Assembly: GCF_900182695.1 (NCBI RefSeq)
Contig: NZ_FXTK01000018.1
Location: forward strand, 1 to 64,000
DNA: 64,000 bases
Source of the DNA: Paracoccus laeviglucosivorans
Lineage (GTDB): Bacteria > Pseudomonadota > Alphaproteobacteria > Rhodobacterales > Rhodobacteraceae
Direction of reading: 5' to 3'
The notes under the pieces: model-generated
The model's input: the letters and a program-made list of their open reading frames with translations, nothing else
Told to the model about the DNA's origin: nothing
Databases searched by the model: none
Position numbers and translations under genes: made by a program
Shown here: positions 1-8,263 of the stretch, piece by piece
Position numbering within the stretch: the stretch's first letter is position 1
Layout: each line of letters opens with the position of its first letter

Positions 1-105
1 CAGCTCGATCTCGTCGCGCTGGCGCCCAAGTTCCTGGCGGATCGCCCCAAAAACGGCCGGGTCCCGGCTGTCCAGCGTCTCGGTGAAGAATCCGGTATTG
101 CTCAT
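1..105 (-). CDS. glyA: Serine hydroxymethyltransferase, N-terminal fragment
   Basis: Only the first 35 codons are inside the window; the gene runs off the left edge. The reverse strand translates to a start reading [11 protein letters not shown] and later [17 protein letters not shown], which is the well conserved amino end of alphaproteobacterial GlyA. The enzyme is a cytosolic PLP protein that interconverts serine and glycine while loading tetrahydrofolate with a one-carbon unit. The start ATG is at 105-103. It is divergent from nadK, leaving about 140 bp for both promoters. None of the catalytic part is visible, so the call rests on the N-terminal match alone. Confidence 0.8.
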   Translation of the reverse strand, partial: MSNTGFFTETLDSRDPAVFGAIRQELGRQRDEIEL

Positions 106-248
106 GTGGTCCTCATGCAAAAACGGCTTGGCGGGGTTCTAAACGGTTTTGTAACTGCCCGCTAGGATGGATGCGACGCAGGGGCGGTAGATATTCCATG
201 CCATCGCAGGGGCTTGCGTCCGCGCCGCGCCCGGCCATGATGGCGGGC

Positions 249-998
249 ATGAAAATGCATTTCATCGCCAGCACGACCGAAACCGCCGTAGGTGCCGCCG
301 AACGCCTGTCGGAACGCTATGGCCACGTCCCCATCCGCGAGGCCGAGGTGATCGTGGCACTGGGCGGCGACGGGCTGATGCTGTCGGTCATGCATCAGAA
401 CCGCGGCCTGCCGGTCTATGGCATGAACCGCGGCACCATCGGTTTCCTGATGAACCATTTTTCCGAAGAACGGCTGGTCGAACGCATCACCGCCGCCGAG
501 GAAACGGTGGTGAACCCCTTGGCCATGACCGCCTGCACGATGGACGGCCATGAACATTGCGCGTTGGCGATCAACGAAGTCAGCCTGCTGCGGGCGGGAC
601 CGCAGGCGGCACGGCTGCGCATCAGCGTGAATGGTCGGGTGCGGCTGCAGGAACTGGTCTGCGACGGTGTGCTGCTTTGCACGGCGGCGGGTTCGACGGC
701 CTATAACTATTCCGCGAACGGGCCGATCCTGCCGCTGGATTCCGACGTTCTGGCGCTGACGCCGATTGCAGCCTTTCGTCCCCGGCGCTGGCGCGGGGCG
801 ATCCTGCCGAAAGATGCCGTGGTGCGGTTCGACGTGCTGGACCTTGATAAGCGTCCGGTCATGGCCGACGCGGATTCGCGCGGCGTCGATTCCGTGTCAT
901 GGGTCGAGATCCGGACCGAAACCTCGATCAAGCATCGGCTGCTGTTCGATCCGGGCCATGGGCTTGATGAAAGGCTGATGCGCGAACAATTCGTTTGA
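249..998 (+). CDS. nadK: NAD kinase
   Basis: Phosphorylates NAD to NADP in the cytosol. The protein carries the family hallmark GGDG near residue 38 within IVALGGDGLML, followed by the Asn-Arg-Gly segment YGMNRGTIGFLMN and the AGSTAYNYSANGPILPL region that binds the dinucleotide. About 249 residues from the chosen ATG matches the short alphaproteobacterial NadK form. An upstream in-frame ATG at 171 would add 26 arginine-rich residues unlike the family, so I prefer 249; the ATG at 237 is possible. prfC follows after 32 bp on the same strand. Confidence 0.9.
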   Translation: MKMHFIASTTETAVGAAERLSERYGHVPIREAEVIVALGGDGLMLSVMHQNRGLPVYGMNRGTIGFLMNHFSEERLVERITAAEETVVNPLAMTACTMDGHEHCALAINEVSLLRAGPQAARLRISVNGRVRLQELVCDGVLLCTAAGSTAYNYSANGPILPLDSDVLALTPIAAFRPRRWRGAILPKDAVVRFDVLDLDKRPVMADADSRGVDSVSWVEIRTETSIKHRLLFDPGHGLDERLMREQFV

Positions 999-1030
999 GG
1001 CTGCAAGCGGGGCAGGGTAAAGCGCGGAGC

Positions 1031-2626
1031 ATGACAAACATGCCCGTCCTTCCGCCCGAAATCGCCCGCCGCCGGACCTTTGCGATCATTTCGCACCCCG
1101 ACGCCGGCAAGACCACCCTGACCGAGAAGTTCCTGCTTTTCGGCGGTGCCATCCAGATGGCAGGGCAGGTCCGCGCCAAGGGCGAGGCGCGGCGCACACG
1201 TTCCGACTTCATGAAGATGGAACAGGACCGCGGCATCTCGGTTTCCGCCTCGGCCATGTCGTTCGAATTCGGGCAATATCTGTTCAATCTGGTCGATACC
1301 CCCGGCCACAGCGATTTTTCGGAAGACACCTACCGGACGCTGACGGCGGTGGATGCGGCGATCATGGTGATCGACGGCGCGAAGGGCGTCGAATCCCAGA
1401 CCCGCAAGCTGTTTGAGGTTTGCCGCCTGCGCGATCTGCCGATCCTGACCTTTTGCAACAAGATGGACCGCGAAAGCCGCGACACCTTCGAGATCATCGA
1501 CGAGATTCAGGAAAATCTGGCGATCGACGTGGCCCCGGCATCCTGGCCCATCGGCATGGGGCGCGATTTCATCGGTGCCTATGACCTGCTGCACGACCGG
1601 CTGGAAATCATGGACCGCGCCGACCGCAACAAGGTCGCGGAATCGATCAAGATCACCGGCCTTGACGATCCGAAGCTGGCCGACCACATCCCCGCCGAGC
1701 AGCTGGAAAAGCTGCGTGAGGAATTGGAGATGGCGCGCGAACTGCTGCCCGCCTTCGACCGGAAGGCGTTTTTGGAAGGCCATCTGACGCCGATCTGGTT
1801 CGGCAGCGCGATCAACAGCTTTGGCGTCAAGGAATTGATGTCGGGCATCGGCGAATACGGGCCGCAGCCGCAGCCGCAGAACGCATCCGAACGCCAGATC
1901 AGCCCGGATGAAAAGCCGGTGACGGGTTTCGTCTTTAAGGTGCAGGCCAATATGGACCCCAAGCATCGCGACCGGGTGGCGTTTGTGCGGCTGGCAAGCG
2001 GACATTTCGAACGCGGCATGAAGCTTTTGCATGTGCGGTCGAAAAAGCCGATGGCAGTGTCGAACCCCGTGCTGTTTCTGGCCGCCGACCGCGAACTGGC
2101 CGAAGAGGCATGGGCGGGCGACATCATCGGCATCCCGAACCATGGCCAGCTGCGCATCGGCGATGCACTGACCGAGGGGGAAACCCTGCGTTTCACTGGC
2201 ATTCCCAGCTTTGCGCCGGAATTGCTGCAGACCGTGCGCGCGGGCGATCCGATGAAGGCCAAGCATCTGGAAAAGGCGCTGATGCAATTCGCCGAGGAAG
2301 GCGCGGCCAAGGTCTTCAAGCCCATGATCGGCTCGGGCTTTATCGTCGGCGTTGTGGGCGCGCTGCAATTCGAGGTGCTGGCCAGCCGGATCGAGATCGA
2401 ATACGGCCTGCCGGTGCGCTTTGAATCGTCGCAATTCACCAGCGCCCGCTGGGTCGCGGGCCCCAAGGATAAGGTCGAAGCCTTTGCCAATGCCAATAAG
2501 GGGCATATGGCGCAGGACCATGACGGCGATCTGGTCTATCTGACCCGTCTGCAATGGGACATCGACCGTGTGCAGCGCGACCATCCCGAATTGAAGCTGA
2601 CCGGCACCAAGGAAATGATGGTGTGA
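1031..2626 (+). CDS. prfC: Peptide chain release factor 3
   Basis: Translational GTPase that removes RF1/RF2 from the ribosome after peptide release. The G-domain motifs are clear: P-loop SHPDAGKTTLTEK near residues 22-34, DTPGH, and NKMD. They are followed by the RF3-specific central and C-terminal domains, for 531 residues in all, the usual RF3 length. The start ATG at 1031 follows a GCGGAG ribosome site; the in-frame ATG at 995 overlaps nadK and would add an unconserved leader. The stop overlaps the GTG start of the next gene by four bases (GTGA), so the two are probably translationally coupled. Confidence 0.93.
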   Translation: MTNMPVLPPEIARRRTFAIISHPDAGKTTLTEKFLLFGGAIQMAGQVRAKGEARRTRSDFMKMEQDRGISVSASAMSFEFGQYLFNLVDTPGHSDFSEDTYRTLTAVDAAIMVIDGAKGVESQTRKLFEVCRLRDLPILTFCNKMDRESRDTFEIIDEIQENLAIDVAPASWPIGMGRDFIGAYDLLHDRLEIMDRADRNKVAESIKITGLDDPKLADHIPAEQLEKLREELEMARELLPAFDRKAFLEGHLTPIWFGSAINSFGVKELMSGIGEYGPQPQPQNASERQISPDEKPVTGFVFKVQANMDPKHRDRVAFVRLASGHFERGMKLLHVRSKKPMAVSNPVLFLAADRELAEEAWAGDIIGIPNHGQLRIGDALTEGETLRFTGIPSFAPELLQTVRAGDPMKAKHLEKALMQFAEEGAAKVFKPMIGSGFIVGVVGALQFEVLASRIEIEYGLPVRFESSQFTSARWVAGPKDKVEAFANANKGHMAQDHDGDLVYLTRLQWDIDRVQRDHPELKLTGTKEMMV

Positions 2627-3225
2627 CGCTTCAGAACCGCGTGTTTCCCACGGGCGAAATTGTCGCCCGCCCGTTTCGGGGCGAATGGATGGGAAATCGC
2701 GGTATTCTGCATGACGACCAGCGACGGCTTGGCGCCGCGCGCTGGCGGCACAAGAACTGGATTTGCTGCGCGCTGGAATTTCGGGGCCGCCACCGTCAGG
2801 TGATGCGGCCCCGAAATTATACGGAGCTGTTCTTTCTGGACGATGCGACGGCGCTTGCCGTCGGGCACCGCCCCTGCGCGGAATGCCGGAATGCGGATTA
2901 CCGCCGGTTCAAGGCGGTCTGGGAAGAATGCTTCGGCCCCGCTTTTGCCACCGAGATCGATCGGGCGCTGCATCTTGCGCGGGTCGGCCGGGACAGAAGG
3001 CAGTTGCGGCATCGCGGACAAGCCAGGGATCTGCCCGATGGCGCGATGTTTGTGACGGATCGTGTGTGGCTGGTCTGGGCCGGGCAGGCCCATGAATGGC
3101 ACGAGCAGGGATATGGCAGCCCGACGGCATTGCCCGCAGCGGATGTGCAGGTGCTGACGCCTGCGCCGATGGTTCGGGTGCTGGCTGCGGGATATCACCC
3201 GCAGCCGCATGTTTCGCTGGCTTAG
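2623..3225 (+). CDS. Hypothetical protein with an Ada-like RPCxxC zinc-knuckle motif
   Basis: About 200 residues, starting at a GTG inside the prfC stop (GTGA overlap). I do not recognise a named family. Around residues 78-90 the sequence reads ATALAVGHRPCAECR, closely resembling the second half of the Ada metal-binding domain (AxGxRPCxxC), but the first Cys pair of Ada is not present upstream. The rest is rich in Arg and Trp, with no signal peptide or membrane segment. The arrangement suggests a small nucleic-acid or metal-binding protein. Coupling to prfC is positional evidence only. It converges with the OsmC gene, overlapping it by 4 bp. Confidence 0.7.
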   Translation: MTLQNRVFPTGEIVARPFRGEWMGNRGILHDDQRRLGAARWRHKNWICCALEFRGRHRQVMRPRNYTELFFLDDATALAVGHRPCAECRNADYRRFKAVWEECFGPAFATEIDRALHLARVGRDRRQLRHRGQARDLPDGAMFVTDRVWLVWAGQAHEWHEQGYGSPTALPAADVQVLTPAPMVRVLAAGYHPQPHVSLA

Positions 3226-3644
3226 GCCACCGTCACGTCCAGCGTGATCTCGGCGTTCAGCACCTTGCTGATGGGGCAGCCTTTTTCGGCCATTTTCGCG
3301 GCTTCCTCGATCACGGCCTTGTCGCCATTGCCGGAAATCGTCGTGGTCAGATGCGCGGTCTTGATGGCAAAGCCGTCGCCATCCTTGTCCAGCCCGATCT
3401 TGGAGGTGGTCTGGATTTTCACATCCGTCACGCCCTTGCCTTCAAGGATCATCGACAGCGCCATGCTGAAGCAGGCGGCATGGGCCGCGCCGATCAGTTC
3501 TTCGGGGTTGGTGCCCGGCTCGCCCTCGAACCGCTGCTTGAAGCCATAGGGCAGGTCATTCAGCGCACCGGATTTGGTCGAAACCAGACCCTTGCCGTCT
3601 TTCAGGCCACCTTCCCATTTCGCCGAACCATGATTGACGATCAT
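3222..3644 (-). CDS. OsmC-family peroxiredoxin
   Basis: A 140-residue thiol peroxidase of the OsmC/Ohr superfamily, expected to reduce organic hydroperoxides in the cytosol. The two redox cysteines are visible in family context: ACFSMALS near residue 60 and GCPISKVL near residue 125. The N-terminal part (WEGGLKDGKGLVST, then NPEELIGAAHAACF) is typical of OsmC rather than Ohr. The ATG at 3644 has a clear AAAAGGAGA ribosome site; an upstream in-frame ATG (3683) adds 13 unconserved residues. It is divergent from the DMT transporter gene. No OhrR-type regulator is adjacent. Confidence 0.88.
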   Translation of the reverse strand: MIVNHGSAKWEGGLKDGKGLVSTKSGALNDLPYGFKQRFEGEPGTNPEELIGAAHAACFSMALSMILEGKGVTDVKIQTTSKIGLDKDGDGFAIKTAHLTTTISGNGDKAVIEEAAKMAEKGCPISKVLNAEITLDVTVA

Positions 3645-3747
3645 TGCCGATCTCCTTTTGGTGAATGAGTTGCGCGGGCACAACGCAGCCCGGCTTGAGC
3701 AGGTTCAATTCTGCCCCTATTCCATGACGGTATGGTAGGGGGGACGG

Positions 3748-4641
3748 ATGCCATATTACGAACTTGCGGCCTTTGGCGCGGCGATCTGCTGGTCGGTCAC
3801 GGGGCTTATCGCCGCCGGTTCGGTCGCGGCACTTGGGCCATTTGCCTTCAACAGATTGCGCTGGACGGTCGTGTTCGCGATCCTGCTGCTGATCGTCTTG
3901 CTAAGCGGTCGCATCGCAAGCGTGGCCCAGCCGGGGTATTGGCGCATCGCCGCGTCGGGAATTCTGGGCGTGTTTCTGGGCGACATGATGCTGTTCATGA
4001 CGATGGTGCGCCTTGGCCCACGCCGCACGGGCGCGCTGTTTGCGCTGAACGCGCCCATCGCCGCGCTGCTGGGTTGGCTGTTTCTGGCCGAGGAGCTGTC
4101 GCTGCAGGCCTCTGCCGGGATATGTCTTGCGACGGCGGGGATCGCGCTGGCCGTGCTGGGGCGTACGGGCCGGTCCGGCCAGCATCGCTTCGAGGAGGTG
4201 AAGGGGCCGGTCTGGATCGCGGTCGGCATGGGTGTGCTGGCGGCGACGGGGCAGGCCACGGGCTCGCTCATGGCGCGCCCGGTCATGGCGCAGGGGTTCG
4301 ACCCCTATGTCGCCTCGATGATCCGTATCGGGGTCGCGGCGGTCGCGCAGGTGGCGATGATGACGCTGCCCGTGCCGTTCTTTCGCGCCAAGTCAAAGAT
4401 TACGCCGCGCATTTTCGTGATGACCGCGCTTTCGGGCATCGTCGCCATGGTCATCGGCATGACGCTGCTGCTGTTTGCCCTGCAAGGCGGCAAGGTCGGC
4501 ATCGTATCCACACTGTCCGCGCTGTCGCCCGTGCTGATCCTGCCAGTGCTTTGGGTGCTGACCGGCGCGCGCCCATCCGGCACGTCATGGCTGGGCGCGG
4601 TGCTGGCCGTCATCGGCATGTCGCTGATTTTCCTGCGCTGA
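3748..4641 (+). CDS. EamA-family (DMT) transporter
   Basis: A 297-residue inner membrane protein built as two EamA repeats, about ten predicted hydrophobic helices with a charged linker near residues 140-150. The first repeat shows the typical [12 protein letters not shown] start and [21 protein letters not shown]; the second shows [24 protein letters not shown] with a terminal [11 protein letters not shown]. Members export metabolites or amino acids or import nucleotide sugars, and substrate cannot be read from sequence. It stands alone on the plus strand, 66 bp before the DUF305 gene. Confidence 0.88.
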   Translation: MPYYELAAFGAAICWSVTGLIAAGSVAALGPFAFNRLRWTVVFAILLLIVLLSGRIASVAQPGYWRIAASGILGVFLGDMMLFMTMVRLGPRRTGALFALNAPIAALLGWLFLAEELSLQASAGICLATAGIALAVLGRTGRSGQHRFEEVKGPVWIAVGMGVLAATGQATGSLMARPVMAQGFDPYVASMIRIGVAAVAQVAMMTLPVPFFRAKSKITPRIFVMTALSGIVAMVIGMTLLLFALQGGKVGIVSTLSALSPVLILPVLWVLTGARPSGTSWLGAVLAVIGMSLIFLR

Positions 4642-4708
4642 CGGGCTTGTCACTTGCCTTCGCGCCCGCCCCCTGCATCCTTGGCGGTGTAATTTAGGGA
4701 GAATACCG

Positions 4709-5062
4709 ATGATCCGAACCGCAGCCCTTGCGCTGACCCTGATCCCCGGCCTTGCCATGGCGCAGGACCACAGCGGACATGGCGCGTCCAGCACGACCCC
4801 AGACAGCGCCTCGACCGCCGGGTATGAGGCGGCGATGGAGACGATGCACCAAGGGATGATGGTCCAGTATACCGGCGATGCGGATGTCGATTTCATGCGC
4901 GGCATGATCCCGCATCATCAGGGGGCCATCGACATGGCCAAGGTCGTTCTGGAACACGGCAAAGACCCCGAGGTCCGCAAACTGGCCGAGGAAGTCATCA
5001 CCGCGCAGGAAGCGGAAATCAAGATGATGCAGGACTGGCTGACCAAGCATGACGGGCATTAG
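4709..5062 (+). CDS. Exported DUF305-family protein
   Basis: A 117-residue secreted protein. The first 19 residues form a signal peptide ending LAMAQD. The mature part has a His/Ser-rich start (DHSGHGAS) and then the DUF305 core: [17 protein letters not shown] near residues 70-87 and ending [13 protein letters not shown]305 proteins are ferritin-like four-helix periplasmic proteins often found with copper handling genes. No copper genes are adjacent here, so a metal role is only an inference from the family and the histidines. A strong stem-loop follows the stop. Confidence 0.88.
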   Translation: MIRTAALALTLIPGLAMAQDHSGHGASSTTPDSASTAGYEAAMETMHQGMMVQYTGDADVDFMRGMIPHHQGAIDMAKVVLEHGKDPEVRKLAEEVITAQEAEIKMMQDWLTKHDGH

Positions 5063-5072
5063 GACCGGCGTG

Positions 5073-5096
5073 AAGGGCGGCTGACACGCCGCCCTT
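5073..5096. terminator. Bidirectional stem-loop between convergent genes
   Basis: A 9-bp perfect stem AAGGGCGGC / GCCGCCCTT with a 6-nt loop, lying in the 42 bp between the DUF305 gene (plus) and ribH (minus). There is only a short T stretch on each side, so it may act as a terminator or as an mRNA 3'-end protector for both transcripts. Confidence 0.6.
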
Positions 5097-5104
5097 ATCA
5101 GCGT

Positions 5105-5539
5105 TCAGCCGATCGCGGCGCGGGCCTTGCCGATGGCCAGCGCGGCATTCGCAGCCTCGCGGCCCTTTTGCACGAAATGCTCGCGGAAGATCGCGGTGTG
5201 ATGCTCGGTCTCCTGATAATGATGCGGCGTCAGCGATACCGACAGCACCGGAACCCCCGTCTCTAATCCGGCCTGCATCAGACCTTGCACGACGGCAGCC
5301 GCCACGAAATCGTGGCGATAGATGCCGCCATCCACGACCAGCGCCGCACACGCGACCGAGCCATAGCGCCCGGTCCGCGCCAGATCGCGCGCCATCAGCG
5401 GCATTTCGAACGCGCCGGGCACATCGAACACATCGACCTGCTCGCGCGGGATGATCTGGCAGAAACCTTCCAGCGCCTGATCGACAATATCCGCGTGCCA
5501 GGCGGCTTTGACAAAGGCGTAACGGGTGTGTGTCATCAT
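5105..5539 (-). CDS. ribH: 6,7-dimethyl-8-ribityllumazine synthase, RibH2 type
   Basis: Condenses 5-amino-6-ribitylaminouracil with 3,4-dihydroxy-2-butanone 4-phosphate, the penultimate step of riboflavin synthesis. The 144-residue product has the substrate-binding region DVPGAFEMPLMARDLART near residues 37-54, a GGIYRHDFVAAAVV stretch with the catalytic His, and SLTPHHYQETEHH. This pattern resembles the second, decameric lumazine synthase (RibH2) of Brucella and its relatives rather than the icosahedral RibH1. The ATG at 5539 follows AAAGGGATC; ATG 5536 is equally possible. No other rib gene is near: it is a stand-alone gene behind an FMN riboswitch. Confidence 0.9.
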   Translation of the reverse strand: MMTHTRYAFVKAAWHADIVDQALEGFCQIIPREQVDVFDVPGAFEMPLMARDLARTGRYGSVACAALVVDGGIYRHDFVAAAVVQGLMQAGLETGVPVLSVSLTPHHYQETEHHTAIFREHFVQKGREAANAALAIGKARAAIG

Positions 5540-5607
5540 GATCCCTTTCCAAAGTGACACGTCACCCAAGGCGATCACGCAGCGATCCCGCGAACGGGGT
5601 CACACGC

Positions 5608-5726
5608 TCTCTTTCATCCGGACTATGACCGTCGGCCCAGGAGTTTCACCTGATCTGCTGACCCCTTCGAAAAGGGCGCTCGCGGGCTGTAACCGCCGGT
5701 GGGGAATTTCGCCCCGCCCTGAGAAC
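5608..5726 (-). promoter_or_regulatory. FMN riboswitch (RFN element) controlling ribH
   Basis: Reading the minus strand, the RFN consensus blocks occur in order: AGGGCGGGGCGAAATTCCCC, ACCGGCGGT, AGCCCGCGAGC, GGTCAGCAGATC, TGGTGAAACTCC-type, GGGCCGACGGTCATAGTC and CCGGATGAAAGAGA. This is a full FMN aptamer. It sits about 70 bp upstream of the ribH start. The stretch after it has no U-run terminator but carries a GTGACGTGTCAC hairpin next to the ribosome site, so control of translation initiation is more likely than attenuation. The exact ends are uncertain by a few bases. Confidence 0.95.
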
Positions 5727-5751
5727 AGCCGATTGATGCCAAGCTTCCGCG

Positions 5752-5765
5752 TGACTTGCAAGTCA
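5752..5765. repeat. 14-bp perfect palindrome at the dgt stop codon
   Basis: TGACTTGCAAGTCA is a perfect inverted repeat. Its last three bases are the dgt stop codon, and it lies about 25 bp upstream of the FMN aptamer, where the ribH promoter should be. It could be an operator for ribH or simply a small hairpin at the dgt 3' end. Confidence 0.5.
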
Positions 5766-6914
5766 GCGCAAAAGCCTTTCCGCCTCGGCGATGGCATAGC
5801 GATCGGTCATGCCCGCGACGTAATCAAGAACGACGCGCGCGCGTTCGGTGTCACCTTGCGCGGCATCCATCGCCTGCGTCCAATGCGCGGGCATTTTCGA
5901 CGGATCGTTCAGATATAGCGGGAAAAGTCCGTTCAGCATGTCGGTCGCTCTTTTGCGTTCCACAACAACCGAAGGGGCGCGATACATGCGCTGAAACAGG
6001 AAGGACTTGATCGCCTTGAGGTTCTGATAAAGCGGCTTGGAAAAGCGGATGATCGGGCCGTCCATGTCGCGGATTTCATGCACGCTTGTCGGCTGCAGGC
6101 TGGTCAGGCGGTTCTGGGCCACCGCGATCACATCCTCAACCATGACGCCAAAGACGCGGCGCAGCGCCTCATGCCGGCGGCGCATGGGGTCAAGGCCGGG
6201 ATGCAGGCGGTCCACCTCGGCGAATGCCTCGCCGACGACGGGCAGTTCGGCAAGATCTTCCTCGGTGAACAGTTTGGCGCGCAGCCCGTCATGCAGGTCG
6301 TGGTGGTTATAGGCCACGTCATCAGCAACGGCGGCCACCTGCGCCTCGGCGCTGGCATTGGTGTGCAGTTCCAGATCCCACTGGGCGTTCACCTCGGCCA
6401 GCGCATAGGGCAGGGGGCCGGTGACCGGGCCGTTATGCTTGGCGATACCTTCAAGGCTTTCCCATGTCAGGTTCAGCCCATCGAAATCGGCGTAATGCCG
6501 TTCCAGCCGCGTGACGATGCGCAAGGCCTGCGCATTGTGATCGAACCCGCCATAGGGTGCCATCAACTCGGCCAGCGCGTCCTCTCCGGTATGGCCAAAG
6601 GGGGGATGGCCCAGATCATGTGCCAGCGCCACCGTTTCGGCCAGATCGGCATTCAGGTGCAGCGCGCCCGCGATGGTGCGGGCAACCTGCGCCACCTCGA
6701 TCGTGTGGGTCAGGCGGGTGCGGAAATAATCGCCGCGATAGGCCTGACCGTCATGTTCCACAAAGACCTGTGTCTTGTGTTTCAGCCGCCGGAAGGCGCT
6801 GGAATGGATGATCCGGTCGCGGTCGCGCTGCCAGGGGCTGCGAAAGGTGGACATGCGCTCGGGCCAGTGGCGGCCCCGGCTGTCTTCGGGCTGGCAGGCA
6901 TAAGGTGCGGTCAT
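5763..6914 (-). CDS. dgt: Deoxyguanosinetriphosphate triphosphohydrolase-like protein
   Basis: An HD-domain dNTP triphosphohydrolase of 383 residues that hydrolyses dNTPs to nucleoside and triphosphate. The metal site is visible as RLTHTIEVAQVART (first His) and LAHDLGHPPFGHTGEDAL (HD pair) around residues 70-115. The N-terminal RDRIIHSSAFRRLKHKTQV block is the standard family signature. The length fits the short Dgt-like subfamily rather than the 500-residue E. coli enzyme. It is divergent from the Fe-S carrier gene (74 bp) and upstream of the ribH riboswitch on the same strand. Confidence 0.92.
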   Translation of the reverse strand: MTAPYACQPEDSRGRHWPERMSTFRSPWQRDRDRIIHSSAFRRLKHKTQVFVEHDGQAYRGDYFRTRLTHTIEVAQVARTIAGALHLNADLAETVALAHDLGHPPFGHTGEDALAELMAPYGGFDHNAQALRIVTRLERHYADFDGLNLTWESLEGIAKHNGPVTGPLPYALAEVNAQWDLELHTNASAEAQVAAVADDVAYNHHDLHDGLRAKLFTEEDLAELPVVGEAFAEVDRLHPGLDPMRRRHEALRRVFGVMVEDVIAVAQNRLTSLQPTSVHEIRDMDGPIIRFSKPLYQNLKAIKSFLFQRMYRAPSVVVERKRATDMLNGLFPLYLNDPSKMPAHWTQAMDAAQGDTERARVVLDYVAGMTDRYAIAEAERLLR

Positions 6915-6988
6915 CTTGGCGGCGTTCCTTGCGGGTTGTTGCCCTGAACCCTATATTCCACATCTGAAGACGGAAACGGGAACGCCCC

Positions 6989-7324
6989 ATGAACCTGGAC
7001 TTGAACCTGCCCCCCAAGGTCACCGAACGCGCATTCGCGCGGCTGGCCGAAATCAACGCGGATGGTCCGGCGCGCCCCCTGCGCATCGCGGTGCTGGGCG
7101 GCGGGTGTTCGGGCTTTCAATATGACATCAAGCTGGATGCGCCTGCCGATGACGATCTGGTACTGAACGGTGCCGGCCAAAGCGTCGTGGTCGATCCGGT
7201 TTCGCTGCCCTTTCTGACGGGCGCGGTCATCGATTTCACCGATGAACTGATCGGCGCGCGTTTCGTCATCGAAAACCCGAACGCCACATCGTCCTGCGGC
7301 TGCGGCACCTCCTTCGCAATCTGA
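6989..7324 (+). CDS. erpA: A-type iron-sulfur cluster carrier (IscA/ErpA/HesB family)
   Basis: A 111-residue carrier that delivers Fe-S clusters to apo-proteins. The three cluster cysteines are in the family positions: GGGCSGFQYDI near residue 43 and SSCGCGTSF at the C terminus. The middle section VVVDPVSLPFLTGAVIDFTDELIGARFVIENPNA is the normal beta-sandwich core. ErpA, IscA and SufA are hard to separate by sequence alone; with no suf or isc operon around, ErpA is the likeliest label. The ATG at 6989 follows a GGGAACG site. xth follows 51 bp downstream. Confidence 0.85.
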   Translation: MNLDLNLPPKVTERAFARLAEINADGPARPLRIAVLGGGCSGFQYDIKLDAPADDDLVLNGAGQSVVVDPVSLPFLTGAVIDFTDELIGARFVIENPNATSSCGCGTSFAI

Positions 7325-7375
7325 TCTGTCTGCCGCCTCTGGTCATGGGCGGGGCGCGCGGCTAGTCTGCGCGCC

Positions 7376-8161
7376 ATGAAGATCGCGACATTCAACATCA
7401 ACGGCGTTCGCGCCCGTATCGAAACCCTGACCGGCTGGCTGTCCGAAGCCCAGCCCGATGTGGTCGTGCTGCAGGAAATCAAGACGCAGGACGAAGGCTT
7501 CCCGGCCGAGCCGATCGCCGATCTGGGCTATAACATCGAAACCCACGGGCAAAAGGGCTTCAATGGCGTCGCGATTCTGTCACGCTACCCGATCGAGGAC
7601 GTGATGCGCGGCCTGCCGGGCGACGATACGGACGAACAATCCCGCTATATCGAGGCGACGGTGGTGGGCGATCGCGCCATCCGCATCGCTGGGCTCTACC
7701 TGCCCAACGGCAACCCGTTTCCGGGCCCGAAATTCGACTACAAGCTGGCATGGATGGAACGGCTTCGCGCGCGCGGCCAGGCATTGCTGGCTGCCGAAAC
7801 CCCCGCCGTGATGCTGGGCGATTTCAACGTCATTCCCGAACCGCGCGACGCGGCCCATCCCGAACGTTGGCTGGACGATGCGCTGTTTCAACCCGAAAGC
7901 CGCGCCAGCCTGCGCCGCATCATCCATGACGGCTGGACCGAGGCCGTGCGCCTGCGCGACCCCGACGCCACGCGCGGCCCCTTTACCTTCTGGGACTATC
8001 AGGCGGGCGCCTGGCAAAAGGATAACGGCATCCGCATCGACCATATCCTGCTGTCGCCGCAAGCCGCCGATCTGCTGGTTGATCTGGGGATCGACCGCGA
8101 CGAACGTGCCAAGGACAAGCCCAGCGATCACGTCCCGGTCTGGGTCACGCTGGACGCCTGA
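7376..8161 (+). CDS. xth: Exodeoxyribonuclease III (AP endonuclease)
   Basis: A 261-residue Mg-dependent endonuclease/exonuclease/phosphatase-fold enzyme that incises abasic sites in base excision repair. Motifs in order: TFNINGVRAR at the start, VVLQEIKTQDEGFP (metal-binding Glu), HGQKGFNGVAILS, the catalytic GDFNVIPEP near residue 148, and the C-terminal IDHILLS and SDHVPVWV. Length and order match XthA. It begins 51 bp after the Fe-S carrier gene and is probably cotranscribed with it. A repeat with two hairpins follows. Confidence 0.93.
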   Translation: MKIATFNINGVRARIETLTGWLSEAQPDVVVLQEIKTQDEGFPAEPIADLGYNIETHGQKGFNGVAILSRYPIEDVMRGLPGDDTDEQSRYIEATVVGDRAIRIAGLYLPNGNPFPGPKFDYKLAWMERLRARGQALLAAETPAVMLGDFNVIPEPRDAAHPERWLDDALFQPESRASLRRIIHDGWTEAVRLRDPDATRGPFTFWDYQAGAWQKDNGIRIDHILLSPQAADLLVDLGIDRDERAKDKPSDHVPVWVTLDA

Positions 8162-8201
8162 ACAAGCAGCCTGACCGCCCGCATCTTCTTGGTTCTGAAA
8201 A

Positions 8202-8245
8202 TACCACGGGGGAGTCCCGAAGGGACGGGGGCAGCGCCCCCTTGC
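8202..8245. repeat. REP-like intergenic element with two tandem hairpins
   Basis: Two adjacent stem-loops, GTCCC-GAA-GGGAC (8214-8226) and GGGGGC-AGC-GCCCCC (8227-8241), preceded by AATACCACGGGGG. This GC-rich motif looks like the interspersed intergenic repeat common in Rhodobacteraceae genomes. It lies between the convergent genes xth and the acidic protein. I found no second copy in the window, so the repetitive nature is inferred. Confidence 0.5.
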
Positions 8246-8263
8246 TGCGTCCCCGACAGCGGT

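Noticed and set aside
707..2584. Minus-strand open frame of 625 codons over nadK and prfC
   Set aside because: It is antisense to two well conserved genes, its translation is His/Gln/Arg-rich without domains, and long antisense frames are expected at this GC content.
8190..8260. CRISPR repeat or attachment site
   Set aside because: Single copy, two GC hairpins, no spacers or integrase nearby; better read as a REP-like intergenic element.
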